Positions 12,236-29,889 of a DNA stretch of 64,000 bases are shown in pieces. The stretch is from Cichorium intybus (taxonomy: Eukaryota; Streptophyta; Magnoliopsida; Asterales; Asteraceae): the NCBI GenBank assembly GCA_023525715.1, contig JAKNSD010000059.1, positions 822,380 to 886,379 on the forward strand, written 5' to 3'. The notes beneath the pieces were generated by a model. It made no database searches and was not told where the DNA came from. It saw only the letters and a program-made list of their open reading frames with translations. Each line of letters opens with the position of its first letter. The first letter of the stretch is position 1. Position numbers and translations under genes: made by a program.

Positions 12236-12760
12236 GGAAAAATTGTAGAAAAAAGTTATCAATGTGGAAGATCTTTTAGAAAAATAAATCAAATTTATAT
12301 ATAAAAGGAATCATCACTTTATTTTCAACTATGGTGATTGGTGACATACTACTACTACATTATTGACATTTTACCTGAATTTTCTTTAAATAATAGCTAA
12401 GCATATTGGACTGATTGTTTATAAATGAAAATTGGAACGTTAAATGTCATCAAATATTACTAGAGGCAAACCAAAAAAAATTAAAATTAAAATTAAAATC
12501 TTGCTAATGAAGACAGACCCATTAAATTTTATTTGCTTCTGGACAAGCCAAATTTAAGGTGGTTGCGTTTATTCCAGAGTTTATAAGGCTAGGGGACTAG
12601 TTTTCTCTCATCTCATCCAATCCACATGTTACATCAGTTTTTTTTCTCTCCTTCCATTTTCATCTTTCACCTATAGAAGCAGTTTCCTTCGAACTCACCG
12701 AACCATGATGCTACATTAGCTTTTTAATATTAAAATTAAATAAATAATACCAAAAATAAG

Positions 12761-12762
<2 letters not shown>
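12236..12762. other. bZIP promoter region
   Basis: Upstream sequence of the bZIP gene, A+T-rich, with no intact transposon. I see no clear G-box (CACGTG) here. Confidence 0.5.

Positions 12763-12829
<67 letters not shown>
12763..12829. repeat. (TA)n(CA)n microsatellite
   Basis: About 60 bp of TA followed by a short CA run, just left of the 12.83 kb MITE. Confidence 0.95.
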
Positions 12830-12832
<3 letters not shown>

Positions 12833-12833
12833 A

Positions 12834-14558
<1,725 letters not shown>

Positions 14559-14738
14559 GTATCACAATTTAACTTGGATAGGAAGATTAGTAGGAATAAA
14601 ATGTAGGAACAAAAAATAATTTCTCAATGATCATTATCGAAGGCTTTAGTATCACAATTTAACTTGGATAGGAAGATTAGTAGGAATAAAAGGTAGTAAC
14701 AAAAAGTAATTTCTCAATGATCATTATCGAAGGCTTTA
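14559..14738. repeat. Tandem duplication, 2 x 90 bp
   Basis: Two nearly identical 90-bp units beginning GTATCACAATTTAACTTGGA; only a few bases differ. Confidence 0.9.
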
Positions 14739-17600
14739 ATATATTAACGATTAATTGTATTGCTTCTTATTTTTATTACTATTTATATTGTTATTCATCT
14801 TAAATTATGACAACTGACATATTTAATAGAACTAATAATATTTTAAGACACATGTCATAATATAATATGAGTGAAAATATAGATAGAAATAAAAAATAAG
14901 AAGAAATATAATTTCTCTACGTTAATAAATTATCATCACATCTCTTTGAAGTGACGTTTAGATCTTGGATTTGAACAAAATTCCTATAAAAATGGTTGAT
15001 TAATAAAATTTATCGATATGTTTTAATGCATGTGTTTTCGTTTGAAATTGTAAAGATTCAATATTCAAAATAGTGTTTTTTTTAATTTATATGATTTTTA
15101 TTATTTATGTTGGATTTAGATCATTTATTAAGATCTTGTCCTAATCAGTTTTGTATGCTGGAATTAATGAAGGAAACTTATCTTCTTCTTCTATTAGAAT
15201 AGTCTATATTATTAGATGAGCTAAAATTTGTTATTGAATAGCTGCATTGGAATTTTGTTTTTTATTTCTTGTTTTTGTTTTTGTTGTGATCGAGCATTCA
15301 ATCAGATTATCTGAATACTAAATTTTAAAATTTTTATTATCGAATATCCACAATGAAATTTTTTCTTCTGTTGTTTTTGTTTTGGTTGCACTAGAATTTA
15401 GTTTAATTTGATGTCCACATAAATTGATTGTTATAAATGGTTTTACCATTTTTGTAAAGGGTTAAAAGGTGCAATTGGTATAATAAACTGTGTGATTTTT
15501 GTTAATTTTGTTATTAAATATTTTTATAATGTCATTCACTGAGATTTCGATATCTACTTCGGATGTACGTGTATCGAGATCCCCCATAAAATCCTAAAAA
15601 CAACATTTTCACATGTATATGTCAACTAGTTATGATATTCCATAAGCTCATCATGGAAGTAGCAATAACCATCAATCAGTTGTGACTAACCCGTTTATGG
15701 TCCCTGTTATAGTCCCATCCTTTTTACGACTCGACCAGACAATGTCGACTAGACGAACAACATACCATTATCAATATGACCCTTTGGATCTCAATAGCAA
15801 GCCAACAATATGGCATAACCTTCATCTTCTTGGCCAATATGGTCATGACATGTCTGGTTTGTAATATTCTCTCACACCTAATTTACCGCACATTGTTGTG
15901 ATGTAAGAAAAAAACTTTGAATCCTTCTATGGATCAGCATATTGTATAATCACATACCATACTCATAGGGATGAGCAAAAGAACCAAAGAACTGAATCGG
16001 AACTAGAACCGACTTGAATTTGAATAAGGCATTTGGTTTGATTCTCGGTTCTAACATTTGGCATTTTTGGGTTCGATTTTTTCGGTTTTGGGTTGGTTCC
16101 GTTTGGTTTCGAAACCGATCTCATCCTTAACAAAAGTAATTAAACATAAAACTAAATTGAACCTGAACATGAACCAAAATGGAACCGAATAGGGCATTCA
16201 GATCAATGTTAGGTTCTACAATATTCAGAAATTTGGTTTCAGTTCCGAACGCATGATAATCCCAAATACTTATCGATTATAATGGTGTCCCAATATGGGA
16301 AAAAGTCCACATATGCTCACCTTTGGTAGTTAGCCTCAACTAACTACTATACTTTTCTTTTTCTTTGATTTTGTCCCAATCCTTCCTCCAATACGATTCA
16401 ATTGATGCAACACACTTGTTTAGAAATTCACAAGTTCATTCCAACTTTCAGTCTATCAATTACAATACTTTCAAATCTTGTCCCTTATTTTCCTAATACC
16501 CCCTTATTAGTGTAATACTTGCATATTCTATGTGCCAATGTAGTTTACAACTAAATTTATCTCATAAGAAGTAATTTTCAATGGCAATTATTCAACTGAA
16601 TCCCATGATTCAAGTTTAACTTTCATTTATCCAATTCTTTTCCCAAGCCATAAGTTTGAATACTTCATTCGTCATGTAATATGTTAAATACTAATGATTA
16701 ACATATTTGCATAGCCCTATTTATCAATACTTGTATATTATTTTAACCTTTTAACAATTCTCCAGACAAGGGTTTAACTCATAATTCCCATTTTTTAACG
16801 TTTTTATTAATTAGAGCTTCATTCTTGATGGTTTAATAATAATAACATGATAATAAAGATCAATTTATCATTATCCAATTCTAATACCAACATGCAAGCA
16901 ATTCTCTAAAACTAGGGTTGATAAAATTATTCCAAGTATCAAAAATTAAACTCGTTAAAAGAGAGGTATTTAGTTTAAACTTTCAATCTTTGCCTTAGAT
17001 GAGAAACCCCCTTTGATTTGCTATTGAATCCTCCTTGAATCCCAATTACACACACGCGTAAAAGCAATCACAATTTGAACACGTCGCGTTATACGTTTTA
17101 CACCAAGAACACACACAATGTTTATAACATGTTTTAGGTGAAATATAACCAAAAATAATGAAAAGATGTTGAAACATCGATAGTCAATGGAAGTCAAAGC
17201 CAAGATCCACCTTAAAACCCAAAATCCAGATGAAGTCCTGACTCGTGCGCCTTCACATGCCCTCACACACCTGAGTGTTGCTTCCGGGTCATCAAATCCT
17301 CTTACGTGTTTGTAAAGGGTGTTCCTTATATGTGACTCGAATAGTTTCCTCCTTAGATTTTTCTATCCTGGTAAATTTTTCCTCAACTTTAAACAACTAT
17401 AACTTTTATAAACTTTGATTAAGTTGTTTATTTGCTATGAATTCTTTGTTGTGTTTGCTACATTCTAGAATCAAGACAATACTTACTGCACTTCCTAAGT
17501 TCTATAGTCACAAACATAAGGAGATGCATTCTTTATTTATCACACATAATATAGTGAGAAAACTCACCTGAATGCGATGTAGAAACACAACACCAGATTC
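14739..17600. other. Intergenic DNA with a diverged repeat at about 15.97 to 16.27 kb
   Basis: Mostly unrecognised A+T-rich sequence. 15970 to 16265 is filled with AACCGAAC/GGTTCGGTT-like motifs and starts GGGATGAGCAAAAG, ending with an inverted GGGATTATCATGC, which resembles a dispersed non-autonomous repeat. 17021 to 17266 is open on the minus strand but has no recognised domain. Confidence 0.45.
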
Positions 17601-17689
17601 CAGAAGAATAAGCAACACAAATCTCATAATTCATCATTAGATATAAATCAGTGACTCAAACCAATAAAAGGTCAATCATTTAGTCCTTA

Positions 17690-18625
17690 TATTAAATCCA
17701 TCAAAGTTTGACAAATTTCAAACTGGTCAAAAATTTAACGGTCAAAGTCATTCTTAGCACCGCTATAGGGCATAGTCTAAAAACGGGACCCGCCAAGATA
17801 ATGACGCTATCTTCGGACTTTAGCTACATTATCCCTAAAGTTTCCAACTTCCTTCTTAAGCACTCAATCCATTAAGATAAAGGCCAATAAATTCTAGGAT
17901 TCATTCATTTAATCTATTGATTCATAAAAAAAATGGTGACTTTATGGTCATGTATGTCTAATGCATGCCAAATCCTAAAACCTAGGTCATAAATGGACTT
18001 GGATCATTCCCAAGAAGCTAGAACGATCAATAGTTTACCATTTTTCTCATTCAGAAGCTCAAGAGGGAAAAACAGGGGACTAAGTTGTCTGGAGTTTCCC
18101 CAAATCCAAGAACAACATCACAAGTGTCGTTAACACCATCATTCAACACAAACTAGGAGAGAAAACCTTTTCATGAAAGAAATCAGAAGATTATAGACTT
18201 GCAAAGGTTCAGAATATGTAGATTTAGCTGGTTCTTGGCTGATGATGCTTCTCTTGCTCCACTTCTCAACTCCTTATTCCTCAAGTAACATTCTTTAACA
18301 AGATTCTAAGCCAAAAATCACCACAAGGGACTAGAACTTCATGCACACAGGTTTTTAATGTTTATGGAGGCTGTAAAATGATCTTCTTAGGGTTTGGTGT
18401 ACTTAAAGAAGGCCTAAGGCCCGAGATTCTAGGGTTGTGCAATTGTGGTGCATAACGGTGCTATCATTAGCCCACAGCGTCGCTATGCTCCAACTCCCGC
18501 GTACCACTTTCAGCCCACTGTAGCATCACTATCTACCATATGATAGCTCCGCTAAGTACAATTCTTCCTTATCCTGTTCCCTAAACCCCTATTTTGTCGT
18601 TCGGGAACCGTGTCTTACAGTGATA
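17690..18625 (-). mobile_element. LTR-like remnant, minus orientation
   Basis: Non-coding sequence with the look of a retrotransposon LTR. On the minus strand it would begin with TGTAAGACACGGTTCCCGAA at about 18619, and it contains repeated GATAGC/GCTATC words, as does the 50.83 to 51.39 kb stretch. No reverse transcriptase, integrase, or matching second LTR is visible, so this is tentative. Confidence 0.35.
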
Positions 18626-19408
18626 AATTGCTTGGACTAAAAGGCTTTAAGGACTTAAGTCGATCATTTGGCCCCTTTTATTATTTTTATTTTAGTAGAC
18701 AGAAAAAGAGACAAAGCTTTGATGTTTTGTAGCATGGGATTGAAGGAAGAACACTAATAAAGGAGATTTGGGGCATCATTTCCATTATTTGAAGGTAAGT
18801 ATTCAGTTCCTTCTTAAAAGAAAGATATAGTGAGTTGAAATTGGTTAAAGGGTTGTAAATCCCAACTGTTTTGTGATCTTATGTAGTCTGTAAAAGGAGT
18901 TTAAACTAAAGGAAGAATAGATAGTGTGCTTTCATAATGATTGAGTTAACATTTTGTGAATATAATTGAGATCAATGTTTGATTATAAACCTTAAATATG
19001 TTATGGGTAACATTATAATTGGTAGTATGTTTTATCTTCTGTTCCTGAGTCGCGATACGATAATCTTTTGATTGCGGTGCTATGAACGGGTTGAACTATA
19101 TAGGATTTGTCAAGCGGCGTGGGTTGCGAGGCGACCAATGCTCAGGTCCCGACGCTAAATGTGAATATTTTCATGATTTCTTAAATTATGAACGAGTTAT
19201 GTTGAGGATTTGGTATTAGATATATGTTATGATACTTAGAAGCTATGTGTAATTTGTTTTCAGCTTCTTAGATAGGACAAAGGACAAATTGAGCCAGTAC
19301 AAATCTCGGCGATTAGACAAATACCAAGGTGAGTAATTCGTGGCATCTTAATGAGAAATGATTATCATGCTAGTTGTATGATGTATGATATATATGTATA
19401 TTGTTAAA

Positions 19409-19409
<1 letters not shown>

Positions 19410-19484
<75 letters not shown>
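19410..19484. repeat. (AT)n(AC)n microsatellite
   Basis: About 64 bp of AT followed by AC units. Confidence 0.95.
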
Positions 19485-19822
19485 CCACACCCCATAGTCG
19501 ATTATAATTAATACAATTGGGTTAGTGAGTTATAGTGATTCTTATTGGCATAGCTGAGTTGATAAGTTATATATGTTTTATAGCTAGTGTCAGGACATAA
19601 GTTATAACTGATTTGACTTAAAGTCGACTAATGGTCATGGTTGATAAGTGTTGGCTGGACAATGTTGGTAGGGCAGTGTTGGCAAGACAATCGACCACCT
19701 GAGGAGAGTCGACCACACGCCAAACCAACCACCTGATGAATCGACCACCTGAGTTATAGTTGATTATCACGGATATGTTGAGTAAATAAATATAGCTAAT
19801 TATAGATAGCGTGAAAATGCTT

Positions 19823-19954
19823 GCATGGTTGGGGAGTATGTCTTAGTGGCGGGGTGATTACATGTGTGGCTGGGGAGTATGCTTTAGTGGCGGGGTTATT
19901 GCCTATATGGTCGGGGAGTATTCCTTAGTGGCTAGGTGATTGCATGGTTGGAGA
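19823..19954. repeat. Minisatellite, about 43-bp unit, 3 copies
   Basis: Three diverged units with the core GGGGAGTATGTCTTAGTGGC then GGGGTGATT, and a partial fourth. Confidence 0.85.
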
Positions 19955-20413
19955 CTCAATGTACGTCTATAACTGAAAAAGGCTAATAAAGGCATAGTTG
20001 ATTGTGACTAGTTAACTGAACATATGTTCACCGAAAGGCTAATCATGTGACATTACTTTATTGTTGTTAGTTATTATTATATATGTTGATATATGTATGT
20101 GGTTGTGACTAGCAAGATGATTACTCACTAAGCTTTCAAAACCTTACTACTTTTGAGTTATGTGTTGTCTTTCAGGTCCTAGAAGTAGTGATAGGGGTAA
20201 GTGTATGGCCGAGGGATATAGGACTTAGAGTTCACTTATTTTGTAGTTGACATGTATATTTGGAGTTGAAATACCCGACTCGGTCTGTGCGGACGTTTAC
20301 GTATTTTTTGTATATGATAACATATTGTATGTTGTAGTTTGATATTAAATTGCACCCTTTTGATGTATTAAAATGAAATTCTTTTAGGTGTGCTTTGTAT
20401 TAAAAACCGTTTG

Positions 20414-20533
<120 letters not shown>

Positions 20534-20793
20534 AAATTAAATAGAAAAATGTAAGAATAAAATTACCCTATTTAATTTATTAAAGTTTTGTACTTATTTG
20601 CAGAGGTCTGTGTGGAGCAGGTGTACCGTGTACGTGAGATGGGTGGTAGTGTGGTGCTTGATGTTGGAGTTAGAGCCTCAGAGTTCATGCGCACCTGATC
20701 ATCTCCTTTTTGCCATGCTTTCACATAATTGTTGAGTTAATTCCTTTTCTTAGAAAAACAAACTTAACTATTTTCTTAAAAAACAAAATTGAC

Positions 20794-20795
<2 letters not shown>

Positions 20796-20868
<73 letters not shown>
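20796..20868. repeat. (AT)n microsatellite
   Basis: About 73 bp of AT, followed by a short GA-rich run. Confidence 0.97.
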
Positions 20869-20870
<2 letters not shown>

Positions 20871-21286
20871 AGAGAAAGAGATGTGCAGTCCTAAACATTA
20901 ATTTTGGAAATCAAAACTAAAAAAATTAAAATGTATAAAAAATTAGTGTCACTTTTCATTATTTTTGTAAAATATTATTATATATTATCAAATGTATAGT
21001 ATTTTAGTAGAATATTATGAAAGATTTTAAATAGTTTGTAACGTAATATATACTAATAGAATAATATACATATGAATAATATTTTAATAAAAAATTACAC
21101 ATATGAGCAATATTTAATTATAATATCACATAACATGAAAAGTATTGAATTTTTAAAATATCTTTTATTAAAAAGTGACGGAAATAATAATCTTTTTCAA
21201 TTTTATCGATTTATTTGATAGTTTTTAATTTTTTTTGTTGACTTCCGAAATGATTGCTTATGTTTCAAAAAATTTCCTTACCTTAT

Positions 21287-21289
<3 letters not shown>

Positions 21290-21367
<78 letters not shown>

Positions 21368-21386
21368 TGTGTGTATGTGTGTATGT
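21290..21386. repeat. (AT)n(GT)n microsatellite
   Basis: About 42 bp of AT followed by about 50 bp of GT with a few interruptions. Confidence 0.97.
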
Positions 21387-23835
21387 ATTTTCTGTTAATA
21401 TTATATTGAAGAGTAATATTTATATTATAAATTCATTATTAAATAAGTAATTTAGTTATATAAGAACTACCTTCTATTTATGTAACTAAGCCTTTTATTT
21501 TATCATAGCATGCTCAGTTTAAAAATATGCTTTTCAAAATAAGAGTTGATTGAAGACATACTTTTACCATAATATAACATTTGTTATCTCAATTAGTGAA
21601 AAAGAAAAGGAGTGCTTTGGTATTATGATTGCTTTATTTTTGGTTCACTAGTAAATTAGTAATTATCACTCAGGAATAATGATTATAATTTTCGATCATT
21701 TTAAAGATATGTTTTTAGATATCAGTAAATGTTAGACCAAAGTCGCTATCGATATGATTTCCAATATATTAATAAAATTTTATGATTGAATATTTTGTAT
21801 TAATATTAAATAAATGTAATGGTTTAAACGTAACAGTTCAAGGTAGGCAAATGAATTTATTATTCAGATGTCCTTGTTGGTCCAAACTGTCCACAGGAGT
21901 ATATTAATTTTATTTTATATAACTAAATTAGTGAAAATTAGATTGTTTTTATCACTTTTTATCATAAATTTCTAATAAAACTAGACAAATTTAAAAGGAT
22001 ATTCATATTAGTTTAGAGATTCTGAAATGTAAAAGATGTATACATTGCAATTTAACAATGATTGATAACAACATTTTTTAAAAACTACCAAATTGTTCCA
22101 AAACGCAACATACCCTATAAAATAAATCAGATATTAGAAAACGGAAAAATGTATTTAGTTTAGTAGAAAGAGTAATTCATTAAAGATTTTCCCCACGAGG
22201 GATTTGACTGACCATTCCAGATTTCCACCCCCACCCAAGGCCCAAACCCAGCCCCAGAAAAGATAAAGTTAAAATCTTCAGTAAAAGTATGTTTAAATAA
22301 AGCTGAAATCGAGATCCTTCAAATATCATTATTATAATATATTTATAGAAAGTTACTTTACTTACATTTTATTTAACTTAAATGTTCATTTTATCATTTT
22401 ATGTAATAATGTTCAAATTTGTGTGACAAAATAGACTTTATTTGAAATATTAATTTTAAAATCAAAGATATATAAATATTTTATTGGTAATTAGTTTATT
22501 TATCCAAATATTTATATGTAAAAATATATTTAACAGATTTTACGTTATAATACAAAAGCTTTTGGTTATAACCTATTTATTATAATAAATTAAACATGGA
22601 ATGTCATATGATCTATTTCTAAACTCGTATTTTGTCATTTGTCAACATATATGTATCGTCAAAATTCTTTTCGGCCTTAAATAATAAGCACTCAATAATT
22701 CTGATTGATTATTTCCAAACTTAAAGTCTAAAAATCTGGAAGTATACAAAACCTCAATCAAATCCTATACACAATCTCTCCAAAATCGTCTTAAAATTAA
22801 AGAATCACGCTCAAACCTTCACTTGCGTTTCCTTTTATCAAAATCAAAATTTAAACCTTCCCCATATTAGGTTTGTAATTTGCGTACTGACGAGATGAAG
22901 TTTTTGATGACAAAATTTGTTATCCCGATTCAGTATTTTAGTTTCCCTTAATCATTCTCTAAACGCTAAATCAAAATTAGAATTTCTGATCTCGCCTCAA
23001 TTCAACCTAATGACGACTCCGTGAAGTGCTTTACAATCGAGGTTCCAAATTATGGGAGTATTGGAGTATAACATTTCACCTTCACTGTACGAAAGCACAC
23101 CAACCAGATTCGGAACCTTGTTTATTGTATTTAGTCTATTTTTTGCTGATAAAAAGGTAAAGTTCGTATATCATCATCTAAGATTCTGATTATTAGGAAA
23201 CCCAAATATATCGCATTTGATTATTAGGAAACCCAAATATATCGCACTTGATACCCCTAAAACTTAGATCAATCTTAATTCTTGATGAATATAGCCCAAG
23301 CTTTAAGCAATTTCTTGGAGTAGTGTTCTCTCGGTTTTGGTAATCGGATGAGTTCTGAACATTTGAGGGTCTTCAACTCTTAATATTAGCTTTATACATT
23401 CCTTTTTCCTACTTTCAATATAATTTACTTAAGGCAACATTAATTTGCCCGATTATGGATGGGCGTATTTAACAAAGCTTGTAGCAAATACACGTAATGT
23501 ATCGGTGCCAGAACTTCTTGGTAATGTTCACAAGCAAAAGATATTTGTATGTGATAAGTGGTCTTATTTTTGTTTATAAAGATAATGATAATTTCCACAA
23601 TGGTTTCGGTTAGACTATTGTTTAGGGCTTATGATATTTAAAAATACACAAAACTCTAAGCTTCTGAATATCTATTCATTTTTCCAGTTTATGCAAGACT
23701 AAATGGTGTCTATCAGAGCTCTCTAGTAAACCTTCATCATTGTGGTTTAGGGAATTCTATATATGTCCTCTAACATTTTGGTTTGCAACACCTTTTACAC
23801 TTTTAACCATGTACTCTATAGAAACGATTTTGAAT
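21387..23835. other. A+T-rich intergenic DNA
   Basis: No recognised gene. A 31-bp unit (GATTATTAGGAAACCCAAAT...ATCGCA) is tandemly duplicated at about 23188 to 23250. Confidence 0.5.
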
Positions 23836-23840
23836 ATTTT

Positions 23841-24109
23841 TGTAAATATATGTGGAGCCCAATAGTGTCTCTCTAAAAGAGCCCTTGTGGAGAGATGGGA
23901 GGCTCCAACATATATACAAACTTATAAGACAGTGTCCGCACCAATGTGTGATACACTAACACTTCTCCTCAGAGACATAGGCTCGATGAGGTTACAGGGG
24001 TGCGCAACACTGGCTCTGATACCATGTAAATATATGTGGAACCCAATAGTGTCTCTCCCAAAAAGCCATTGTAAAGACTGTGTCGCACCAAAATTGAGAT
24101 ACACTAATA
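23841..24109 (-). mobile_element. TRIM retroelement (miniature LTR element) with ATTTT duplications
   Basis: Complete but coding-less. LTRs are 23841 to 23961 (121 bp) and 24025 to 24109 (85 bp, with an internal deletion); both begin TGTAAATATATGTGGA on the plus strand. Directly next to the right LTR, 24011 to 24024 reads TGGTATCAGAGCCA on the minus strand, a perfect-looking primer binding site for initiator tRNA-Met. Next to the left LTR is the purine tract CTGAGGAGAAG. The 5-bp target duplication ATTTT is at 23836 to 23840 and 24110 to 24114. The right LTR end is mutated (TA in place of CA). Movement would need proteins from other elements. Confidence 0.88.
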
Positions 24110-24114
24110 ATTTT

Positions 24115-26771
<2,657 letters not shown>

Positions 26772-27165
26772 TTAATCGTACTTTAAACAAAATGACCTTT
26801 TCAGATTCTTTTAGATGATCCGTAAAAATTTTAGTTTTGTACATTGAAGCTCATTTATTGGACAATTTCAATAAAAGTTTTTGTTTTTAGGATTGAACTT
26901 TTGCAAAAGTTTCATTAATAACATTGTACTTTGAAAAAATGACTTTCAAATTCTTTTTAGATATTCGGAAAATTTTCAGTTTTGTGTACATTGAAGCTCA
27001 TTTATAGGACAGTTTTCTGGGGAAAATTCGTTTTTAGCAATTAACTTTGTAAAAAAAAGTTTATTGATAACATCGTACTTTGAAAACAATGATTTTTTCG
27101 GATTTTTTCGATGATCTACAAATTTTCATTTTTTGAACATTAAAGCTCATTTTATAGGATAAAGT
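26772..27165. repeat. Diverged tandem repeat, about 150-bp unit
   Basis: About 2.6 copies of a unit containing ATTGAAGCTCATTTATAGGA and AACATTGTACTTTGAAAA blocks. Copies begin near 26776, 26925 and 27075. Confidence 0.75.
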
Positions 27166-29027
27166 TCTAAGATGGCTTACAGATTTCGAAAAGTGGTTTT
27201 AGACGATCCAAGAAATTATCCAAGTCTTTATATTGTTGTTCAAATCCCTATATCTAAGAAATCCCTGAACAGATTACTAAATAAAATATCAAAAGTATAA
27301 ACAATTACAAATAATTTAAGCTTAACTGCTAGAAAAACTAGCTATATTAAATATGAGATCAAGATATAAAAACTTTACTCAAGATTTCCCTACAAAATAT
27401 GGACAAATTTTGAAACTTATGTCATGAGCTTTCAAGATTTTTTTGATCTAAATAGAGAAAGTGATATAGACCAAAATATAACGAACGTGGCGTAATCTGA
27501 TCTGATGGGGTTTGTCATAGGTACTATTAATTTTAATTTATTCATGATTTGGACTATGTTCAATGTTCATAAATCGTTATGTTTCCTCTTGATGCAGTAG
27601 AAGTTATTTTAATTTGTCCAGCGTTTGGTCTATTATAAAATATATAGGGAATACAAACGAATTGATAGGTCAAAATAAAAAGATTAAAAAGTCATGAAAA
27701 ATAGGCTGTACCCCCACCTAAAATCATGATATTTGAGGTTAAGTTGGTGACAAATTGTGTCTATGCAAGTGCAAGTGAACATGTGATGTACATTCGTCTT
27801 GTTACTTGCCTTCGTCATGAAGTAATTCTTTTGTTTTTCTTTTTCCCCTAGTTAGTTATAACAACTAAAATTTGTTAGTATTTGATCAAGTCTTCTGGAA
27901 TGTTATATCTATTAATAAAATATGATTTCAGAGTTGTAACTAAAAGTCTCAACTTTTGGAACGGAATAACTTCTTTTAAAAACTAAAGCCCTGCATAATT
28001 GTAGAAAATTGATCTGTTTTGATTTTAGTGCTTTTGGTACAATAAAATAAAATCAGGACCGATCCAAATGTATTCAAGACCCGAAGAGAAAGCAAAAAAT
28101 AGCCATAAAAAACAATAAAATCTTTAAAATAATTATTTCCAAATTTTAAAGGCAATTTAAATTCAAAATAAAATAAAGATGGCAGGTGTTGATAACCAAA
28201 CCTTCAAATTGAAAAAAAGAGCTTTACCCTAGACTCTAGAGGCCTAGACCCTGGACCGGGCCTGAAAAAATAAATCATGCTTATATAAGTTTTAATGCGT
28301 TTTGGAGGTAACGGGCCGGTTTAAAGAACATATGTCATGAGTTCGATTTTTAGTGATACTAGTGTGTAAATTTTTAGTTTTATTGTGGATTAGAGTACTT
28401 GAAAATTATAAAATCTTAGTTCGGTCATCTAGTAAATTTTGCATACCTGCTTTACATCTTACCATATACTCTTTGAACCAACAAATAAGTCAATTCATAT
28501 ATTTCCGGAAAAATAACTTTTTATATAAAAGCATAATGTTTACTTCAGGATAAGATATATTGTTTGCTATTAGTAGACAAATAACTAATATTTTACTTTA
28601 TTGTAAGATTGTTATGTATTTTCAAACTCTTTTAAACGTAATATTTTAACAACATTTAATACCAAAAGTCCAAAATAAATGAAATATAACTTTTAGAAAT
28701 GTTCATACGAAAAATATATATAAATGGGTTCACATTCACACATTCCTCAACACGACTGGCCCAAAACAATACAAGAAAAGCCTATTACGTGTGAGTGAGC
28801 GCAAGTAGATCGTAGGCCGAAAGTACTTGGAACAAATTTCAAGAACGGTGTATTAAACAATTATTGTATGCTTTACATATTTTAGCCCACTTGTTTAGTC
28901 CGTTTAGATATTGGGCCATAGCCTTGTTTTCCTTTATATATTGTGTTTACTCTCATAATTCATTGTGGTTTCAACTAAATATCATAGTACCAACAATTCT
29001 GATTCCTCCCAATTTTTTGTTAAAATC
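27166..29027. other. A+T-rich intergenic DNA
   Basis: No gene recognised; scattered short open frames lack domains. Confidence 0.5.
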
Positions 29028-29100
29028 TTAGGTGCTGTTTGTTTTTGAAGAGGTAAAAGGTCTGCAGTCTGCGGACCACATCTGCAGACATCTGTATCAG

Positions 29101-29889
29101 CAGGGCCGGCCCTGAGCATGTGCTAGGTGTGCGATCGCACAGGGCCCGTGTCGTTTAGGGGCCCGAAATTTTTATATGTATGCTGTATACGTATTGTATA
29201 TTTACTAAGTTGCGGAAAATATAAAGAAGAACTAATTGCATGAGTTGGTAAAGTCGTCGGATAAAGGAAGCAGCGAGGCGAGTTCGAAACCTTGGCGATG
29301 CAAGCGTACAACATTTTTTGCTTTTTTCTCACGTCTCCTCCTTTTAGGTGGAGCTAAATTAATTTATTTATATGGAAAATTTATATATACTTTTCATCGG
29401 CCCATTTACTCGATTAATTTTCTTTGACTTAGAAAATAAGTGATTAACATATCAAAGTTTTAGTTTTAGATTTTTTTAATTGTTTTGATTAGTTTCAAGT
29501 TTCCATCTACAAATTAAAGCTTTTTAGTATTTTACAACTTTTGTTATTTTTAAATTTTCAATTTTTGTTCAACGATTATTGAATTTTTACGTTTCAAAAT
29601 GCCAAAAAGAAAAGACTTAATGGATTGACAATTGTAGCTATCGAGAACGATATATTATATATTCTTGATATGAAAAGTTGATGAACAACTTTGATTTTAA
29701 GAATAGTAAGAGACTTCTCGATTATGTAGTTATGTAATATTATCTCCTATAATGACGTTCTTTTGTTTTGATTATTTTTATAGAACTTATGGTAGTCCGA
29801 ATGAATTTGGGTTAGATGTAAAAAATTGCATTTAAGGGCCTATTATTTAATCTTTGCACAGGGCCCCTAAAATCAAAGGACTGGCCCTG
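29101..29889. mobile_element. hAT-like non-autonomous element with 8-bp duplication
   Basis: Ends are CAGGGCCGGCCCTG and (inverted) CAGGGCCAG. The perfect 8-bp target duplication TGTATCAG is at 29093 to 29100 and 29890 to 29897, as expected for the hAT superfamily. No transposase is present. It sits inside the Harbinger-like element, so it inserted later. Confidence 0.88.
29231..29310 (+). mobile_element. Possible tRNA-derived SINE piece
   Basis: GTTCGAAAC at 29282 to 29290 matches a Pol III B-box, and TGCATGAGTTGG about 45 bp upstream resembles an A-box with two mismatches. No tRNA fold is visible, so this is at best a SINE head nested in the hAT-like element. Confidence 0.35.

Larger units (their letters stand above)
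18640..20410 (+). mobile_element. LTR-like remnant, plus orientation
   Basis: Holds the GATTACTCACTAAGCTTTC block followed by TTTCAGGTCCTAGAAG, a pattern common in the transcribed part of plant Ty3/gypsy LTRs. It has no coding region. It is interrupted by a (AT)n tract at 19410 and by a short minisatellite at 19823. Confidence 0.35.

Noticed and set aside
29231..29310. A tRNA gene
   Set aside because: Only B-box and weak A-box similarity; no acceptor or anticodon stems can be drawn.
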